DNA of 64,000 nucleotides from Luteibacter sp. Sphag1AF (lineage in GTDB: Bacteria > Pseudomonadota > Gammaproteobacteria > Xanthomonadales > Rhodanobacteraceae), in NCBI RefSeq assembly GCF_014192715.1, contig NZ_JACHYH010000003.1, forward strand, positions 186,001 to 250,000, written 5' to 3'. Of the stretch, positions 1 to 9,245 are shown piece by piece. Both the position numbers and the translations under genes were made by a program. The number at the start of each line of letters is the position of its first letter. The first letter of the stretch is position 1. Below the pieces are notes generated by a model. That model did not search any database, had not been told where the DNA came from, and worked only from the letters and a program-made list of their open reading frames with translations.

Positions 1-2157
1 CTGGATCGTGCCCTTCCCTTCGTGGGTGACGGCCTGAAGCCCGTGCAGCGGCGCATCATCTACGCGATGAGCGAACTCAGCCTCGCCGCGACCGCCAAGC
101 CGAAGAAATCGGCCCGTACCATCGGTGACGTGATCGGCAAGTTCCACCCCCATGGCGACTCGGCGTGTTACGAGGCCATGGTGCTGATGGCCCAGCCGTT
201 CTCCTATCGCTATCCGCTGGTGGATGGTCATGGCAACTTCGGTTCGCCGGACGATCCGAAGAGTTTCGCGGCCATGCGCTATACCGAGTCGCGCCTTACC
301 CCGATTGCCGAAGTGCTGCTTTCCGAGCTTGGTCACGGCACGGTGGACTGGGTGCCGAATTTCGATGGCACCATGGACGAACCTTCGTGGCTTCCCGCGC
401 GCGTGCCCCATGTGCTTCTGAATGGTTCGATGGGCATCGCGGTCGGCATGGCCACCGATATTCCGCCGCACAACCTGCGCGAAATTGCGAGTGCGTGCAT
501 TCGCCTGCTGGAAGATCCCGACGCCACCATCGCCGACCTGTGCGAGCACGTGCGTGGACCGGACTATCCGACAAGTGCGGAAATCATCACGCCGCCGAAG
601 GAACTGATGTCGATGTACCAGACCGGCAACGGCTCGGTACGCGCACGCGCCATCTACGAACGCGACGACGGCAACATCGTGATCACCGCCCTGCCGCATC
701 AGGTGTCTCCGTCGAAAATCCTGGAGCAGATCGCCGCACAGATGCGCGCGAAGAAGCTTCCGATGATCGAAGACCTGCGCGACGAATCCGATCACGAGAA
801 CCCCATTCGCCTGGTGCTGGTGCCGCGCTCGAATCGCGTCGATGCCGACGAGATGATGCAGCATCTGTTCGCCACGACCGATCTGGAAAAGAGCTTCCGC
901 GTCAATCTCAACATGATTGGCCTGGATGGTCGTCCGCAGGTCAAGGATCTGAAAACGATCCTCAACGAATGGCTGCGCTTCCGCACCGACACCGTGACGC
1001 GTCGCCTCACCCATCGCTTAGGTCGCGTCGAACGCCGTCTGCACATGCTTGAGGCGCTGCGCATCGCGTACCTCAACCTGGACGAAGTCATCCGCATCAT
1101 CCGCAGTGAAGAAGAGCCCAAGCCGGTTCTCATCGCGCGCTTCCGCCTGTCCGAAGAGCAGGCCGACTACATCCTCGAAACGAAGCTGCGTCAGCTTGCC
1201 CGTCTCGAAGAAATGAAGATCAATGGCGAGACCGATCAGCTGGAAGAAGAGCGTGCACGTATCAACGTGCTGCTGAAATCGCCTGCCAAGCTGAAGAGCC
1301 TCATCAAGGAAGAACTGCGCAGCGATGCGGAGAAGTTTGGCGACGACCGTCGCTCGCCACTGATCGAGCGTAGCGCGGCGCAGGCGCTGGACGAGAGCGC
1401 GCTGGTGGCTTCCGAGCCGGTAACGGTGGTGCTTTCGCAGAAGGGTTGGGTGCGTGCCGGCAAGGGCCACGAGATCGACGGCGAAGCACTTTCCTATCGC
1501 GACGGCGACAGCCTGCTGGCCATTTCGCGCGCACGCACCACGCAGCAGATTGCGTTCATTGATTCCACGGGACGCGCGTATTCCACGGCGGCACATACGC
1601 TGCCATCGGCGCGCGGCAATGGTGAGCCGCTGACGGGCCGCTTCAGCCCGCCGGCAGGCGCGCGTTTCGATGCGGTGGTCGCTGGCGACAATGACACGCG
1701 CATCATTCTGGCCACCGACTTCGGCTACGGCTTTGTCACGCGTTTCGAAGCGCTGACCGGTCGCAACAAGGCCGGCAAGCAGATCATCACGCTGGGCGAG
1801 GGTGCGCGCGTGCTGGCACCCACCGCCACACCCGATCCGTCACGCGACCGCATCGTCGTGGTCACCACCGAAGGTCACCTGCTGATGTTCTCGGTGGCTG
1901 AGCTGCCGGAACTGGACAAGGGCAAGGGCAACAAGCTCATCGAGATTCCGAAGGCGAAACTGGCGTCGGGCGATGAGCGCGTGGCTGGCGTGGCCGTGGT
2001 TACTGAGGGCAAGGGCGAGGTCACGCTTTATGCAGGACAGCGCAAGCTCACCCTCAAGTGGGCTGACCTCGTGGAATACGGCGGCAACCGCGCCACCCGC
2101 GGCGGCGTATTGCCGCGTGGCCTGCGTCGCGTCGAACGCATCGAAACCACCGGCTGA
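1..2157 (+). CDS. parC: DNA topoisomerase IV subunit A (5'-truncated by window edge)
   Basis: ParC is the DNA-cutting subunit of topoisomerase IV, which with ParE decatenates daughter chromosomes. The frame is open from base 1, so the N-terminus lies upstream; about 718 residues are present against roughly 740-750 for the family. The breakage-reunion domain comes first. [11 protein letters not shown] is the quinolone-resistance-determining region, and RYTE holds the catalytic tyrosine (codon 280-282). It lies 40 residues after the QRDR serine, the same spacing as Ser80-Tyr120 in E. coli. A coiled-coil/tower section and a beta-pinwheel C-terminal domain follow. ParC rather than GyrA is supported by the SACYEA context and the absence of a GyrA-box QRRGGKG. 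Serine (160-162) and glutamate (172-174) at the two resistance positions are the susceptible residues. Confidence 0.96.
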   Translation: MDRALPFVGDGLKPVQRRIIYAMSELSLAATAKPKKSARTIGDVIGKFHPHGDSACYEAMVLMAQPFSYRYPLVDGHGNFGSPDDPKSFAAMRYTESRLTPIAEVLLSELGHGTVDWVPNFDGTMDEPSWLPARVPHVLLNGSMGIAVGMATDIPPHNLREIASACIRLLEDPDATIADLCEHVRGPDYPTSAEIITPPKELMSMYQTGNGSVRARAIYERDDGNIVITALPHQVSPSKILEQIAAQMRAKKLPMIEDLRDESDHENPIRLVLVPRSNRVDADEMMQHLFATTDLEKSFRVNLNMIGLDGRPQVKDLKTILNEWLRFRTDTVTRRLTHRLGRVERRLHMLEALRIAYLNLDEVIRIIRSEEEPKPVLIARFRLSEEQADYILETKLRQLARLEEMKINGETDQLEEERARINVLLKSPAKLKSLIKEELRSDAEKFGDDRRSPLIERSAAQALDESALVASEPVTVVLSQKGWVRAGKGHEIDGEALSYRDGDSLLAISRARTTQQIAFIDSTGRAYSTAAHTLPSARGNGEPLTGRFSPPAGARFDAVVAGDNDTRIILATDFGYGFVTRFEALTGRNKAGKQIITLGEGARVLAPTATPDPSRDRIVVVTTEGHLLMFSVAELPELDKGKGNKLIEIPKAKLASGDERVAGVAVVTEGKGEVTLYAGQRKLTLKWADLVEYGGNRATRGGVLPRGLRRVERIETTG

Positions 2158-2180
2158 CGGTGCGTAGAACTATCGCGGCG

Positions 2181-2807
2181 TCACAGCCGCGATAGTCCCA
2201 CGGGAAGTCCGGACACGCGGAGCATCTCCGCGTCGTCACGAAGGGCCGGATCAGTCAGCCATGCCAGCGCAAACTCGTGCGCGTCGGCTCCCCAGAACAA
2301 GTCCTCCCCCAGTTGCAGCGTCGGCACGCCGAATACGCCGGCCGCCATAGCGTGGTCGAAGTTGGCACGAAGTGTCGCCTTCACCTCCGGTGACGAGAGC
2401 GCGGCGTGTAGGTCGGTGATGCCCAGCGAATCGGCCAGCGACGCCAGCGCGTCAGGTGTATCTGCTGCCCGCCCCTGTGCCCATATCCAACTGAAAACAG
2501 CATCGGTGGCGGCAATCGTGGTGCCTGCCGCCACGCAAAGGCGCAGCGCTGGCAGCGGATTGAACGGGTGGGCAGGAGGGAATCGCATGGGCTGTCCTGC
2601 CTGGCGGGCGCGCCAAAGGGCATAGCGATAGGAAAATTCACGCTTGTGCGGAATTTCGGCAGGTCCGCGAATGTTGAGTTCGTTGAGCAGCGCACCGAAC
2701 AGAAAGGGACGAAGCGTCACCTCGCGCTCATCGGCCAGCGCCTTGATCCGTGGCCATTGCAGCCATGCAAAAGGCGAAATGAAATCGAAGTACCAGACAG
2801 GCGTCAC
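2181..2807 (-). CDS. 2-hydroxychromene-2-carboxylate isomerase-like, DsbA-fold protein
   Basis: 208 residues of the HCCA isomerase/kappa-GST family, a thioredoxin-fold group that uses glutathione. Naphthalene degraders use NahD for 2-hydroxychromene-2-carboxylate, but most chromosomal members have no known substrate. The N-terminal WYFDFISPFAW contains the family serine (residue 11), where DsbA would have a cysteine. The C-terminal GVFGVPT has the cis-proline loop, followed by FWGAD. The GTG start at 2807 is preferred because AAGGA lies about 8 nt upstream; the longer frame to 2891 has no such support. It converges on parC with a 23-base gap. The family is clear, the true substrate is not. 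Confidence 0.85.
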   Translation of the reverse strand: MTPVWYFDFISPFAWLQWPRIKALADEREVTLRPFLFGALLNELNIRGPAEIPHKREFSYRYALWRARQAGQPMRFPPAHPFNPLPALRLCVAAGTTIAATDAVFSWIWAQGRAADTPDALASLADSLGITDLHAALSSPEVKATLRANFDHAMAAGVFGVPTLQLGEDLFWGADAHEFALAWLTDPALRDDAEMLRVSGLPVGLSRL

Positions 2808-2874
2808 GGAGGTTTCCTTGAGAGAGGAAGGACGCCCGCTACAATGCCTCATTCCCTCGCCAGCCAGCCAGCCC

Positions 2875-3606
2875 ATGCGCGACATCCGCATTCACGTCGA
2901 CACCCCGCTTACCACCGGCCACGAGCTCATGCTGCCTGCCCAGGCGGGTGAACATGTGGCGCGCGTGCTTCGGCTGGAAGTGGGGCATCCGCTGATCCTG
3001 TTTTCCGGCGATGGGTGTGACTACGCTGCCACCATCACCTCCGTGGGCAAGCGCGAAGTCATCGTCAGCGTGGGCGACGCGCGAATGCTGGAGAACGAAT
3101 CTCCGCTGGCACTCACGCTCGCCCAGGGCGTAGCGCGGGGCGAGAAAATGGATCTCATCGTGCAGAAGGCCACGGAGTTGGGCATCGCGCGCATCGTGCC
3201 GCTGATTACCGAGCGGTCGGAGGTGAAGCTGGATGCCGCGCGGGCTGAGAAGCGCCTGCTGCATTGGCGAGCCGTGGCGGCCAGCGCGTGCGAGCAGTCC
3301 GGGCGTGCGCGGCTTCCCGTGATCGAAGCGGCGCAGCCGCTGTCTGCCTGGCTGTCGGCTTTACAGGACAGCAACACGGCACGCCTCGCCTTGCTGCCGG
3401 AAGGGACGCACCGTCCGGGCGAGCTGGCACTCAGTGGGTCGGCGATGCTGGCCATCGGGCCGGAAGGCGGGTTTGGTGAGCGTGATCGTGCGGCGCTGGC
3501 CGCGGCATCCTTCACCGGCCTGCGACTGGGGCCGCGCATCCTGCGCACGGAAACGGCCGGGCTTGCCGCGATTGCGGCGCTACAGGCGCTTTACGGCGAT
3601 ATCTGA
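2875..3606 (+). CDS. rsmE: 16S rRNA (uracil1498-N3)-methyltransferase
   Basis: 243 residues, the usual RsmE length. It methylates N3 of U1498 in 16S rRNA using S-adenosylmethionine. An N-terminal PUA-like domain (about residues 1-70) is followed by a SPOUT trefoil-knot methyltransferase domain. Family signatures are QKATELGIARIVPL (about residues 100-113), IGPEGGFGERD (about 190-200) and LGPRILRTETA at the knot. The ATG at 2875 (MRDIRIHVD) fits family N-termini; the longer upstream frame overlaps the divergent isomerase and is not needed. The rsmE and isomerase 5' ends are divergent, only 67 bases apart, so their promoters overlap. Confidence 0.95.
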   Translation: MRDIRIHVDTPLTTGHELMLPAQAGEHVARVLRLEVGHPLILFSGDGCDYAATITSVGKREVIVSVGDARMLENESPLALTLAQGVARGEKMDLIVQKATELGIARIVPLITERSEVKLDAARAEKRLLHWRAVAASACEQSGRARLPVIEAAQPLSAWLSALQDSNTARLALLPEGTHRPGELALSGSAMLAIGPEGGFGERDRAALAAASFTGLRLGPRILRTETAGLAAIAALQALYGDI

Positions 3607-3689
3607 AAGGATGAAGCGAGCAGTCCATCGCTCGCAGGCTCCGTCCCGCAGAGTTGCGCTTTTAGGTGAGCGAGCTGGCTCCCGACGAT

Positions 3690-4658
3690 TTACGAAAGCG
3701 CCTGCTCAATCCGCAGCATCGTCGCATCGTCCAGCTTCGCCACATGCTCCAGCGCGCCGAGGTTGTCCGCCAGTTGTTCCTTGCGGCTTGCCCCCAGCAT
3801 TACCGTGGAGACGTTCGGATTCTTCAGGCACCACGCGAGGGCCATCTGGCTCAGCGGAATACCCAGATCCTGCGCAATGGGAGCCAGCTTGCGCACGGCC
3901 TTCAGACGCGCGCCATTGTCTTCCAGCATCAGGTCGCGCAACCAGCCGTAATCCGGTTGCGCCATGCGGGAGTCATCGGGAATGCCCTCGTTGTACTTGC
4001 CGGTGAGCAGTCCGGACGCCAGCGGCGACCATACCGTCGTGCCCATGCCGTAGCGCTCGTACAGCGACTCGTACTCCACCTCAACGCGCTCGCGGTGCAG
4101 GAGGTTGTACTGCGGCTGCTCCATGCTGGGTGCATGCAGATGTGCCGCCTGCGCCACGTCATGCGCCTCGGCGATTTCCTCCGCCGACCACTCACTGGTG
4201 CCCCAGTACAGGACCTTGCCCTGGCGGATCAGCGTATCCATCGCCCATACCGTTTCCGCAATCGGCGTTTCCGGGTCGGGACGGTGGCAGAAGTAGAGGT
4301 CCAGATAATCCACGCGCAGGCGCGTGAGAGCCTGATGGCAGGCCTCGGTCACATGCTTGCGGGAAAGGCCGCGCTGCGTCGGCGATGGATGCGTCGTGGC
4401 ACCGAAATATACCTTGCTGGATACGCAGTAGCTGTCGCGCGGAAAACGCAGATCAGCCAGCACGTCACCCATCAGGCGCTCGGCCTCACCAGCGTTGTAC
4501 GTTTCCGCGTTATCAAAAAAATTGACGCCACGATCATAGGCCAGCGCCATGATCTCGCGCGCATCGGTTCGGCCCACCTGACGCCCGAAGGTGACCCACG
4601 CGCCATACGACAGCGCGGACAGCTTGAGGCCGGTACGGCCCAGTCGACGGTATTCCAT
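3690..4658 (-). CDS. Aldo/keto reductase, Kv-beta-like (AKR6-type) family
   Basis: 322-residue NADPH-dependent oxidoreductase with a TIM barrel. The catalytic tetrad is visible: Asp49 and Tyr54 in FFDNAETY, Lys82 in SSKVYFG, and His125 in YFCHRPD. SSKVYFG and WGTSEWSAEEI are typical of the potassium-channel-beta/YghZ-like branch, whose bacterial members reduce aldehydes such as L-glyceraldehyde-3-phosphate or methylglyoxal. The start is 10 bases after the pgpA stop, with GAAGGGTG as ribosome binding site inside the end of pgpA. It is therefore probably the last gene of the thiL-pgpA transcript. It converges on rsmE across 83 bases containing only a weak 6-bp inverted repeat. The exact substrate is unknown. 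Confidence 0.88.
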   Translation of the reverse strand: MEYRRLGRTGLKLSALSYGAWVTFGRQVGRTDAREIMALAYDRGVNFFDNAETYNAGEAERLMGDVLADLRFPRDSYCVSSKVYFGATTHPSPTQRGLSRKHVTEACHQALTRLRVDYLDLYFCHRPDPETPIAETVWAMDTLIRQGKVLYWGTSEWSAEEIAEAHDVAQAAHLHAPSMEQPQYNLLHRERVEVEYESLYERYGMGTTVWSPLASGLLTGKYNEGIPDDSRMAQPDYGWLRDLMLEDNGARLKAVRKLAPIAQDLGIPLSQMALAWCLKNPNVSTVMLGASRKEQLADNLGALEHVAKLDDATMLRIEQALS

Positions 4659-4668
4659 GGGGCACCCT

Positions 4669-5169
4669 TCAGCGGATGAAATGGAGAAGAATCGCCAGCA
4701 CCAACGCGGCGAAGATACCTGCCAGCACGTCGTCGATCATGACACCCATGCCGCCCTTCACGCGCCGGTCCACCCAGCCGATGGGCCAGGGCTTCCAGAC
4801 ATCAAACAGGCGGAACAGGGCAAACCCTGCGACCACGGCCCACCACGGCGCCACAAGCGCAGGCAGCAACGCGATCCACTGGCCGATGAATTCGTCCCAG
4901 ACCACACTGCGGTGATCCGCCACGCCAAGCGCACGACCGGCGATGTCGCAGACCCAGACGCCAAGCGCGAAGCCCAGCACGATCACAACAAGCCATGCGA
5001 CCAGGGACAGGTCACGCAACAGCAGCCATGGCGCGATGGCAGCCAGCGATCCGAACGTGCCCTGCGCCTTGGGCGTCAGGCCCGAACCGAAGCCGCACGC
5101 GATCCATCCGGCGGGGGTGGCGAGCAGTCGGCGCCGCGCTGCGGCGTCCAGTACGTATTTGCCGGTCAT
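4669..5169 (-). CDS. pgpA: Phosphatidylglycerophosphatase A
   Basis: 166-residue inner-membrane phosphatase that dephosphorylates phosphatidylglycerol-phosphate to phosphatidylglycerol. The N-terminus has the PgpA signature CGFGSGLTPKAQGTFGSL. Further conserved acidic blocks are VWDEFIGQW and KGGMGVMIDDVLAG; three to four hydrophobic segments surround them. Its ATG overlaps the thiL stop (ATGA, 5166-5169), so translation is probably coupled. The nusB-thiL-pgpA order is common in Proteobacteria and supports the assignment. Confidence 0.94.
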   Translation of the reverse strand: MTGKYVLDAAARRRLLATPAGWIACGFGSGLTPKAQGTFGSLAAIAPWLLLRDLSLVAWLVVIVLGFALGVWVCDIAGRALGVADHRSVVWDEFIGQWIALLPALVAPWWAVVAGFALFRLFDVWKPWPIGWVDRRVKGGMGVMIDDVLAGIFAALVLAILLHFIR

Positions 5170-6119
5170 GATGCAAAGTGATCCCAGCCATCGCGCGACG
5201 GCTGCAACACCTGGCCATCGGCATTCAGCACGCGCACGCCCTGCCCTTCCACGATGCGGCCGATGCGCGTGGCACCACAGCCCAGCGTCGCCAGATCAGC
5301 CGATACCTCGGCCGCCTGGTCGGCGGGCACGGTGAAGCAAAGTTCGTAGTCGTCGCCGCCGGACAAGGCGAACTCAAGCGTCACGGCCTCGTCGAAGTGG
5401 CTGAGCAACGCAGAAGAGCGGGGCAGCATCGGTGCGTCGATGTCGGCACCCACGCCGCTGGCCGTGCAGATATGCGCGAGGTCGGCGAGCAAGCCATCCG
5501 AGACGTCGATGCACGCCGTGGCAATCCCGCGCAGGGCCTGTCCAGCCGAGACGCGCGGCACAGGACGATTGAGACGCTCGATCAGCGCGGCGTACGGGGT
5601 GATGTCCGGTTCATCGAGGCAGCGCAGTCCTGCGGCGGCATCGCCCAGCGTGCCCGTAACCATCACCACATCGCCCACGCGTGCGCCGCTGCGCAGTAAC
5701 GCTTCGCCGGGCGCCACAAAACCGTGCACCGCCACGCTGACCGTCAACGGCCCGCGCGTGGTGTCACCACCGATCAGCGACAGTCGATAGGACGCCGCCA
5801 ATTGCGCGAAGCCGTCGGCTAATCCGTCAAAGAACGCCGCGTCGCCCGCAGGCACGGAAAGCGCGAGCAACGCCCACGCGGGCGTGGCACCCATGGCCGC
5901 AAGGTCAGAAAGATTGACCGCAAGCGCCTTCCAGCCAATGTCGGCGGGCGACGTGCCCACGGGAAAATGGATGCCTTCGACCAGCGTGTCGATGGCCACC
6001 GCGAGCTGACGCCCGGCGGGAACCGCGACGACGGCAGCATCGTCGCCGATGCCAGTGATCACGTCGTCGCGCGGGGTATCGGTGCGCTGGCGGATGCGCC
6101 CGATCAGATCGAATTCCAT
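5166..6119 (-). CDS. thiL: Thiamine-monophosphate kinase
   Basis: 317 residues. It phosphorylates thiamine monophosphate to the cofactor thiamine diphosphate, the last step of thiamine synthesis. It belongs to the AIR synthetase/PurM-like superfamily. Visible motifs are GIGDDAAVV near the N-terminus (magnesium/nucleotide binding), SDLAAMGA, and GGDTTRG. The ATG at 6119 (MEFDLIGRIRQRT) matches the canonical ThiL start; an in-frame extension to 6251 would run into the end of nusB and was rejected. Fifty bases separate it from nusB, and it overlaps pgpA by 4 bases. Confidence 0.95.
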   Translation of the reverse strand: MEFDLIGRIRQRTDTPRDDVITGIGDDAAVVAVPAGRQLAVAIDTLVEGIHFPVGTSPADIGWKALAVNLSDLAAMGATPAWALLALSVPAGDAAFFDGLADGFAQLAASYRLSLIGGDTTRGPLTVSVAVHGFVAPGEALLRSGARVGDVVMVTGTLGDAAAGLRCLDEPDITPYAALIERLNRPVPRVSAGQALRGIATACIDVSDGLLADLAHICTASGVGADIDAPMLPRSSALLSHFDEAVTLEFALSGGDDYELCFTVPADQAAEVSADLATLGCGATRIGRIVEGQGVRVLNADGQVLQPSRDGWDHFAS

Positions 6120-6168
6120 GCGAGCCCTCGGTATGTGGAGTGAGCGCGCTGGCGTCGATGCGCCCGGA

Positions 6169-6612
6169 TCAGGAACGCTTTTCCGCGGTGCGCCAGTGCG
6201 TGGCGAGCTTGTCGAGCACGCCATTGACGTAGCTGTGGCCGTGATCGGCACCGAAACGCTTGGTGACTTCCACCGCCTCGTTGATCACCACGCGGTACGG
6301 CACGTCGGGACGGAACTTCAGCTCGTACGCACCCAGGCGCAGTGCTGCACGCTCGATGGGGTCGATCTGGTCGACTTCGCGGTCAACGAACGGCTTCATG
6401 CCTTCGTCCAGCTCCTTCACGTGACGCTCGACACCACGCAGGAGGTCTTCGAAGTATTCCTCGTCGGCCACTTCCATGTCCTGCTCGTGGCGGAACTGTT
6501 CGATAACCTTGCCCATGTTGCTGCCGCTCATCTGCCACGCATACAGCGCCTGGAGGGCACGGCGGCGGGCACGCGAACGGGCGGCGAGATCAATTCCGGA
6601 AGGCTTGTTCAT
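6169..6612 (-). CDS. nusB: Transcription antitermination factor NusB
   Basis: 147 residues, all-helical. NusB binds boxA RNA with NusE (ribosomal protein S10) and promotes antitermination on rRNA operons. Recognisable blocks are the arginine-rich [16 protein letters not shown] at the N-terminus, [16 protein letters not shown] in the middle, and [14 protein letters not shown] then [10 protein letters not shown] towards the C-terminus. Its ATG overlaps the ribH stop by 4 bases (6609-6612), the classical ribH-nusB coupling. Confidence 0.97.
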   Translation of the reverse strand: MNKPSGIDLAARSRARRRALQALYAWQMSGSNMGKVIEQFRHEQDMEVADEEYFEDLLRGVERHVKELDEGMKPFVDREVDQIDPIERAALRLGAYELKFRPDVPYRVVINEAVEVTKRFGADHGHSYVNGVLDKLATHWRTAEKRS

Positions 6613-7076
6613 GAGCCGAGCTTCGCGTACAGGTTGACCATCTCAAGCGCGACCATGGCAGCGTCGGCTCCCTTGTTGCCGGCCTTGGTACCGGCGCGTT
6701 CGATGGCCTGCTCGATGCTGTCGGTCGTCAGCACACCGAAGAGTACGGGCACGCCCGACACGTAGGCAGCCTGAGCCAGACCCTTGGCGGCTTCACCGGC
6801 CACGTAGTCGAAATGCGGCGTGGAGCCACGGATGACGGCGCCCAGGCCGATCACGGCGGCATACTTGCCGGACTGCGCGATCTTGTGTGCGGCAAGGCCG
6901 ATTTCCCACGCGCCTGGCACGCGGATGAGGTCAATGGCGTCGTCGGCCACACCGTGGCGGACGAGGACGTCGCGGGCACCGGCAACCAGCGGGTCGACTA
7001 CAAAACTGTTGAAGCGGCCGGCAACGATGGCGAAGCGGCCCTTGGGCGTGGCGAAATCGCCTTCGATGATGTTCAT
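6609..7076 (-). CDS. ribH: 6,7-dimethyl-8-ribityllumazine synthase
   Basis: 155 residues. It condenses 5-amino-6-ribitylaminouracil with 3,4-dihydroxy-2-butanone-4-phosphate, the penultimate riboflavin step, and normally forms pentamers or icosahedra. Visible are RFNSFVV (substrate), [21 protein letters not shown] with the catalytic His88, and [13 protein letters not shown]. The ATG at 7076 follows AAGGAAA by about 8 nt; the longer frame into ldcA was rejected. It sits in the rib cluster behind the FMN riboswitch, with ldcA inserted upstream. Confidence 0.97.
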   Translation of the reverse strand: MNIIEGDFATPKGRFAIVAGRFNSFVVDPLVAGARDVLVRHGVADDAIDLIRVPGAWEIGLAAHKIAQSGKYAAVIGLGAVIRGSTPHFDYVAGEAAKGLAQAAYVSGVPVLFGVLTTDSIEQAIERAGTKAGNKGADAAMVALEMVNLYAKLGS

Positions 7077-7122
7077 GCGTGCATTTCCTTCGATGGCGTC
7101 GGCAGCCAGGCGGCCGGGTATT

Positions 7123-8064
7123 TTACGGGTTTTCGGCCGGGCGCAGGTGAGGCTGCCCGGCGAAGGTGAGAACTGCCTCGTCGCCTTCCACCCTGAGACG
7201 GGCCGGAACGCCGAACGGCAGCGTGAACTTGCGGACATCGTGTCCAAACGGCAGCCCCTGGATCACCGGGATGCCGGCCGCCGCAGCGATGCGTTCAAAC
7301 GCGATATCCAGGTCGTAGCCGTTGTCGTAGGGGCTGAGCCGGTAGCTGGTGAAATCCCCGAGGATCAGGGCCTTCTGGCGCCCCAGCACGCCGGCATACA
7401 GCAAGTGGTAGAGCATGCGCTCCACCCGGTAGGGCGGCTCGGCCACGTCTTCCACGAAGAGGATGCCGCCGTCGATGCCGGGGAAATACGGTGACCCCAC
7501 CATGCCCGACAGCATGGCCAGATTGCCGCCCCAGAGCAGCCCTTCCACATCGACCACCGCGAGTCCGGACGGACTCCACGACGCGCGCCCCTGCGATGCA
7601 CTGAGGGTTTGCCAGAAATGGTCCATGGTCATCTCATCGACGTCCGGTGCACCAAAGTCCGGCCCCAGCATGGGCCCGCCGAAGGTCACCAGGCCGGACT
7701 TCGCGTAAAGCGCACACTGGATCGCCGTGAAGTCGCTGTGCCCGACCAGCGGCACCGGCGACGCGCCGAGGCGCTCGCGCAGTCCGTCGTAGTCCAGCAG
7801 CGGCAGCACGGGGTGTGCGCCATAGCCGCCGCGCACGGCCAGCGCGAGATCCGGCAGGGCTTGCGAGGGGTCGGCCAGCGCATTGATGTCGGCCGCCCGC
7901 GCTTCGTCGCTGCCGGCAAAGCGCAGATAGCGCCGCTCGAGCACATCCATGCCCGAGACCCGGTGTCCCGATGCCTCCAGCCGGCCGATGCCACGCTGCA
8001 TGGCCCCGGTATCGTGCGGGTAACCGGAAGGGGCAATCAGGCGAATGTCGCGGGATGGCTGCAT
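7123..8064 (-). CDS. ldcA: Muramoyltetrapeptide (LD-) carboxypeptidase, peptidase family S66
   Basis: 313-residue cytoplasmic serine peptidase that removes the terminal D-alanine from recycled murein tetrapeptides. The nucleophile is Ser110 in [12 protein letters not shown]; the Asp/Gly-rich [12 protein letters not shown] and [13 protein letters not shown] supply the regions of the family Glu and His. [17 protein letters not shown] is also typical of S66. No signal peptide is present, as expected for a recycling enzyme. It lies between ribBX (54-base gap) and ribH (46-base gap) on the same strand, an unexpected murein gene inside the riboflavin operon. Confidence 0.92.
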   Translation of the reverse strand: MQPSRDIRLIAPSGYPHDTGAMQRGIGRLEASGHRVSGMDVLERRYLRFAGSDEARAADINALADPSQALPDLALAVRGGYGAHPVLPLLDYDGLRERLGASPVPLVGHSDFTAIQCALYAKSGLVTFGGPMLGPDFGAPDVDEMTMDHFWQTLSASQGRASWSPSGLAVVDVEGLLWGGNLAMLSGMVGSPYFPGIDGGILFVEDVAEPPYRVERMLYHLLYAGVLGRQKALILGDFTSYRLSPYDNGYDLDIAFERIAAAAGIPVIQGLPFGHDVRKFTLPFGVPARLRVEGDEAVLTFAGQPHLRPAENP

Positions 8065-8118
8065 CGGAATCCTCAGGCAATAACGAACGGGCGGGACATA
8101 GTGGCGCGGGACGCGCGC

Positions 8119-9216
8119 TCAGCCAACCTGCTCGACCACTTCCAGCCCGAAGCCCGCAATGCCTACCAGCTTGCGCGGGGTACCCATCACGCGCAGACGG
8201 CGTGCACCGAGGTCAGCAAGAATCTGCGCACCCAGGCCGTTTTCCCGCCACTCGCGGTGCTGGTCCTTCGGTGCAGGCACCGCCTCGACCTGACCCTTCA
8301 GCCGTGCCAGCAATGCATCAGCGGAATCTTCACCAGACAGCAGCACCAGCACCCCGCGACCTTCCTCGTCGATACGACGCAGCGCTTCGGTAACGGTATG
8401 CCCCAGGTCCGCACGACGCAGATGCAGTACGTCCGAAAGCGTGTTGCGTACATGCACACGGGTCAGCACGGGTTCGCCGTTGGACACCTCCCCGCGTGTC
8501 AGCGCGAAATGCAGATCACGGCGAATGGCATCGCGCCACGCAACGAGGTGAAAGCGGCCAAATTCAGTGTCCACGTCTTCTTCGTGCACGCGCTCTACCG
8601 TCTTCTCCGTTTCGAGGCGGTAGTGGATGAGGTCGGCAATGGTGCCGATCTTCAGACCGTGCTTTTGCGCAAACAGCTCAAGCTCCGGGCGACGGGCCAT
8701 CGAGCCATCGTCGTGAAGAATTTCGATCAGGATGGACGAGGCTTCACCCATGCCTGCCAGCGCCGCCAGATCGCAGCCGGCCTCCGTGTGCCCCGCACGC
8801 GTCAGCACACCGCCCGCCTTCGCCGTCAGCGGGAACACGTGGCCCGGCATCACGATGTCCGACGGCCGCGCGTTGGCTGCGACTGCTACCTGCACGGTAT
8901 GTGCGCGGTCATGCGCGGAAATGCCGGTGGTCACGCCTTCCGCAGCCTCGATCGAGACAGTGAAATTGGTGTGGTACGGCGAATGGTTGTCGTTGACCAT
9001 CGGACGCAGGCCAAGCTGGCGGGTACGCTGCTCGGTCAGCGTCAGGCACAACAGGCCGCGCGCTTCGCGCACCATGAAATTGATGTCTTCAGGGCGCACC
9101 TTCTCGGCGGCCATGATGATGTCGCCTTCGTTCTCGCGGTCTTCATCGTCAAGAATGACGACCATCTTGCCTGCGCGAATGTCTTCGAGGATCTCAGGAA
9201 TCGTATTGAACGGCAT
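8119..9216 (-). CDS. ribB: RibBX: 3,4-dihydroxy-2-butanone-4-phosphate synthase with degenerate GTP cyclohydrolase II-like domain
   Basis: 365 residues. The N-terminal domain (about 1-200) is an intact DHBP synthase, converting ribulose-5-phosphate to 3,4-dihydroxy-2-butanone-4-phosphate: DDEDRENEGDIIMAAE (about 23-38), with GISAHDRAHT and RAGHTEAGCDL further on. The C-terminal domain (about 215-365) is related to GTP cyclohydrolase II but lacks its zinc site. Where active enzymes have a first cysteine and then CDC, residues 254-272 read VHVRNTLSDVLHLRRADLG, and no cysteine occurs after residue 148. This matches the RibBX variant described in Proteobacteria, which has no GTP cyclohydrolase activity. 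Start ATG at 9216. Confidence 0.93.
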   Translation of the reverse strand: MPFNTIPEILEDIRAGKMVVILDDEDRENEGDIIMAAEKVRPEDINFMVREARGLLCLTLTEQRTRQLGLRPMVNDNHSPYHTNFTVSIEAAEGVTTGISAHDRAHTVQVAVAANARPSDIVMPGHVFPLTAKAGGVLTRAGHTEAGCDLAALAGMGEASSILIEILHDDGSMARRPELELFAQKHGLKIGTIADLIHYRLETEKTVERVHEEDVDTEFGRFHLVAWRDAIRRDLHFALTRGEVSNGEPVLTRVHVRNTLSDVLHLRRADLGHTVTEALRRIDEEGRGVLVLLSGEDSADALLARLKGQVEAVPAPKDQHREWRENGLGAQILADLGARRLRVMGTPRKLVGIAGFGLEVVEQVG

Positions 9217-9245
9217 GGAGGTGTTCCAGAAAGGAAAAGCGTGGA

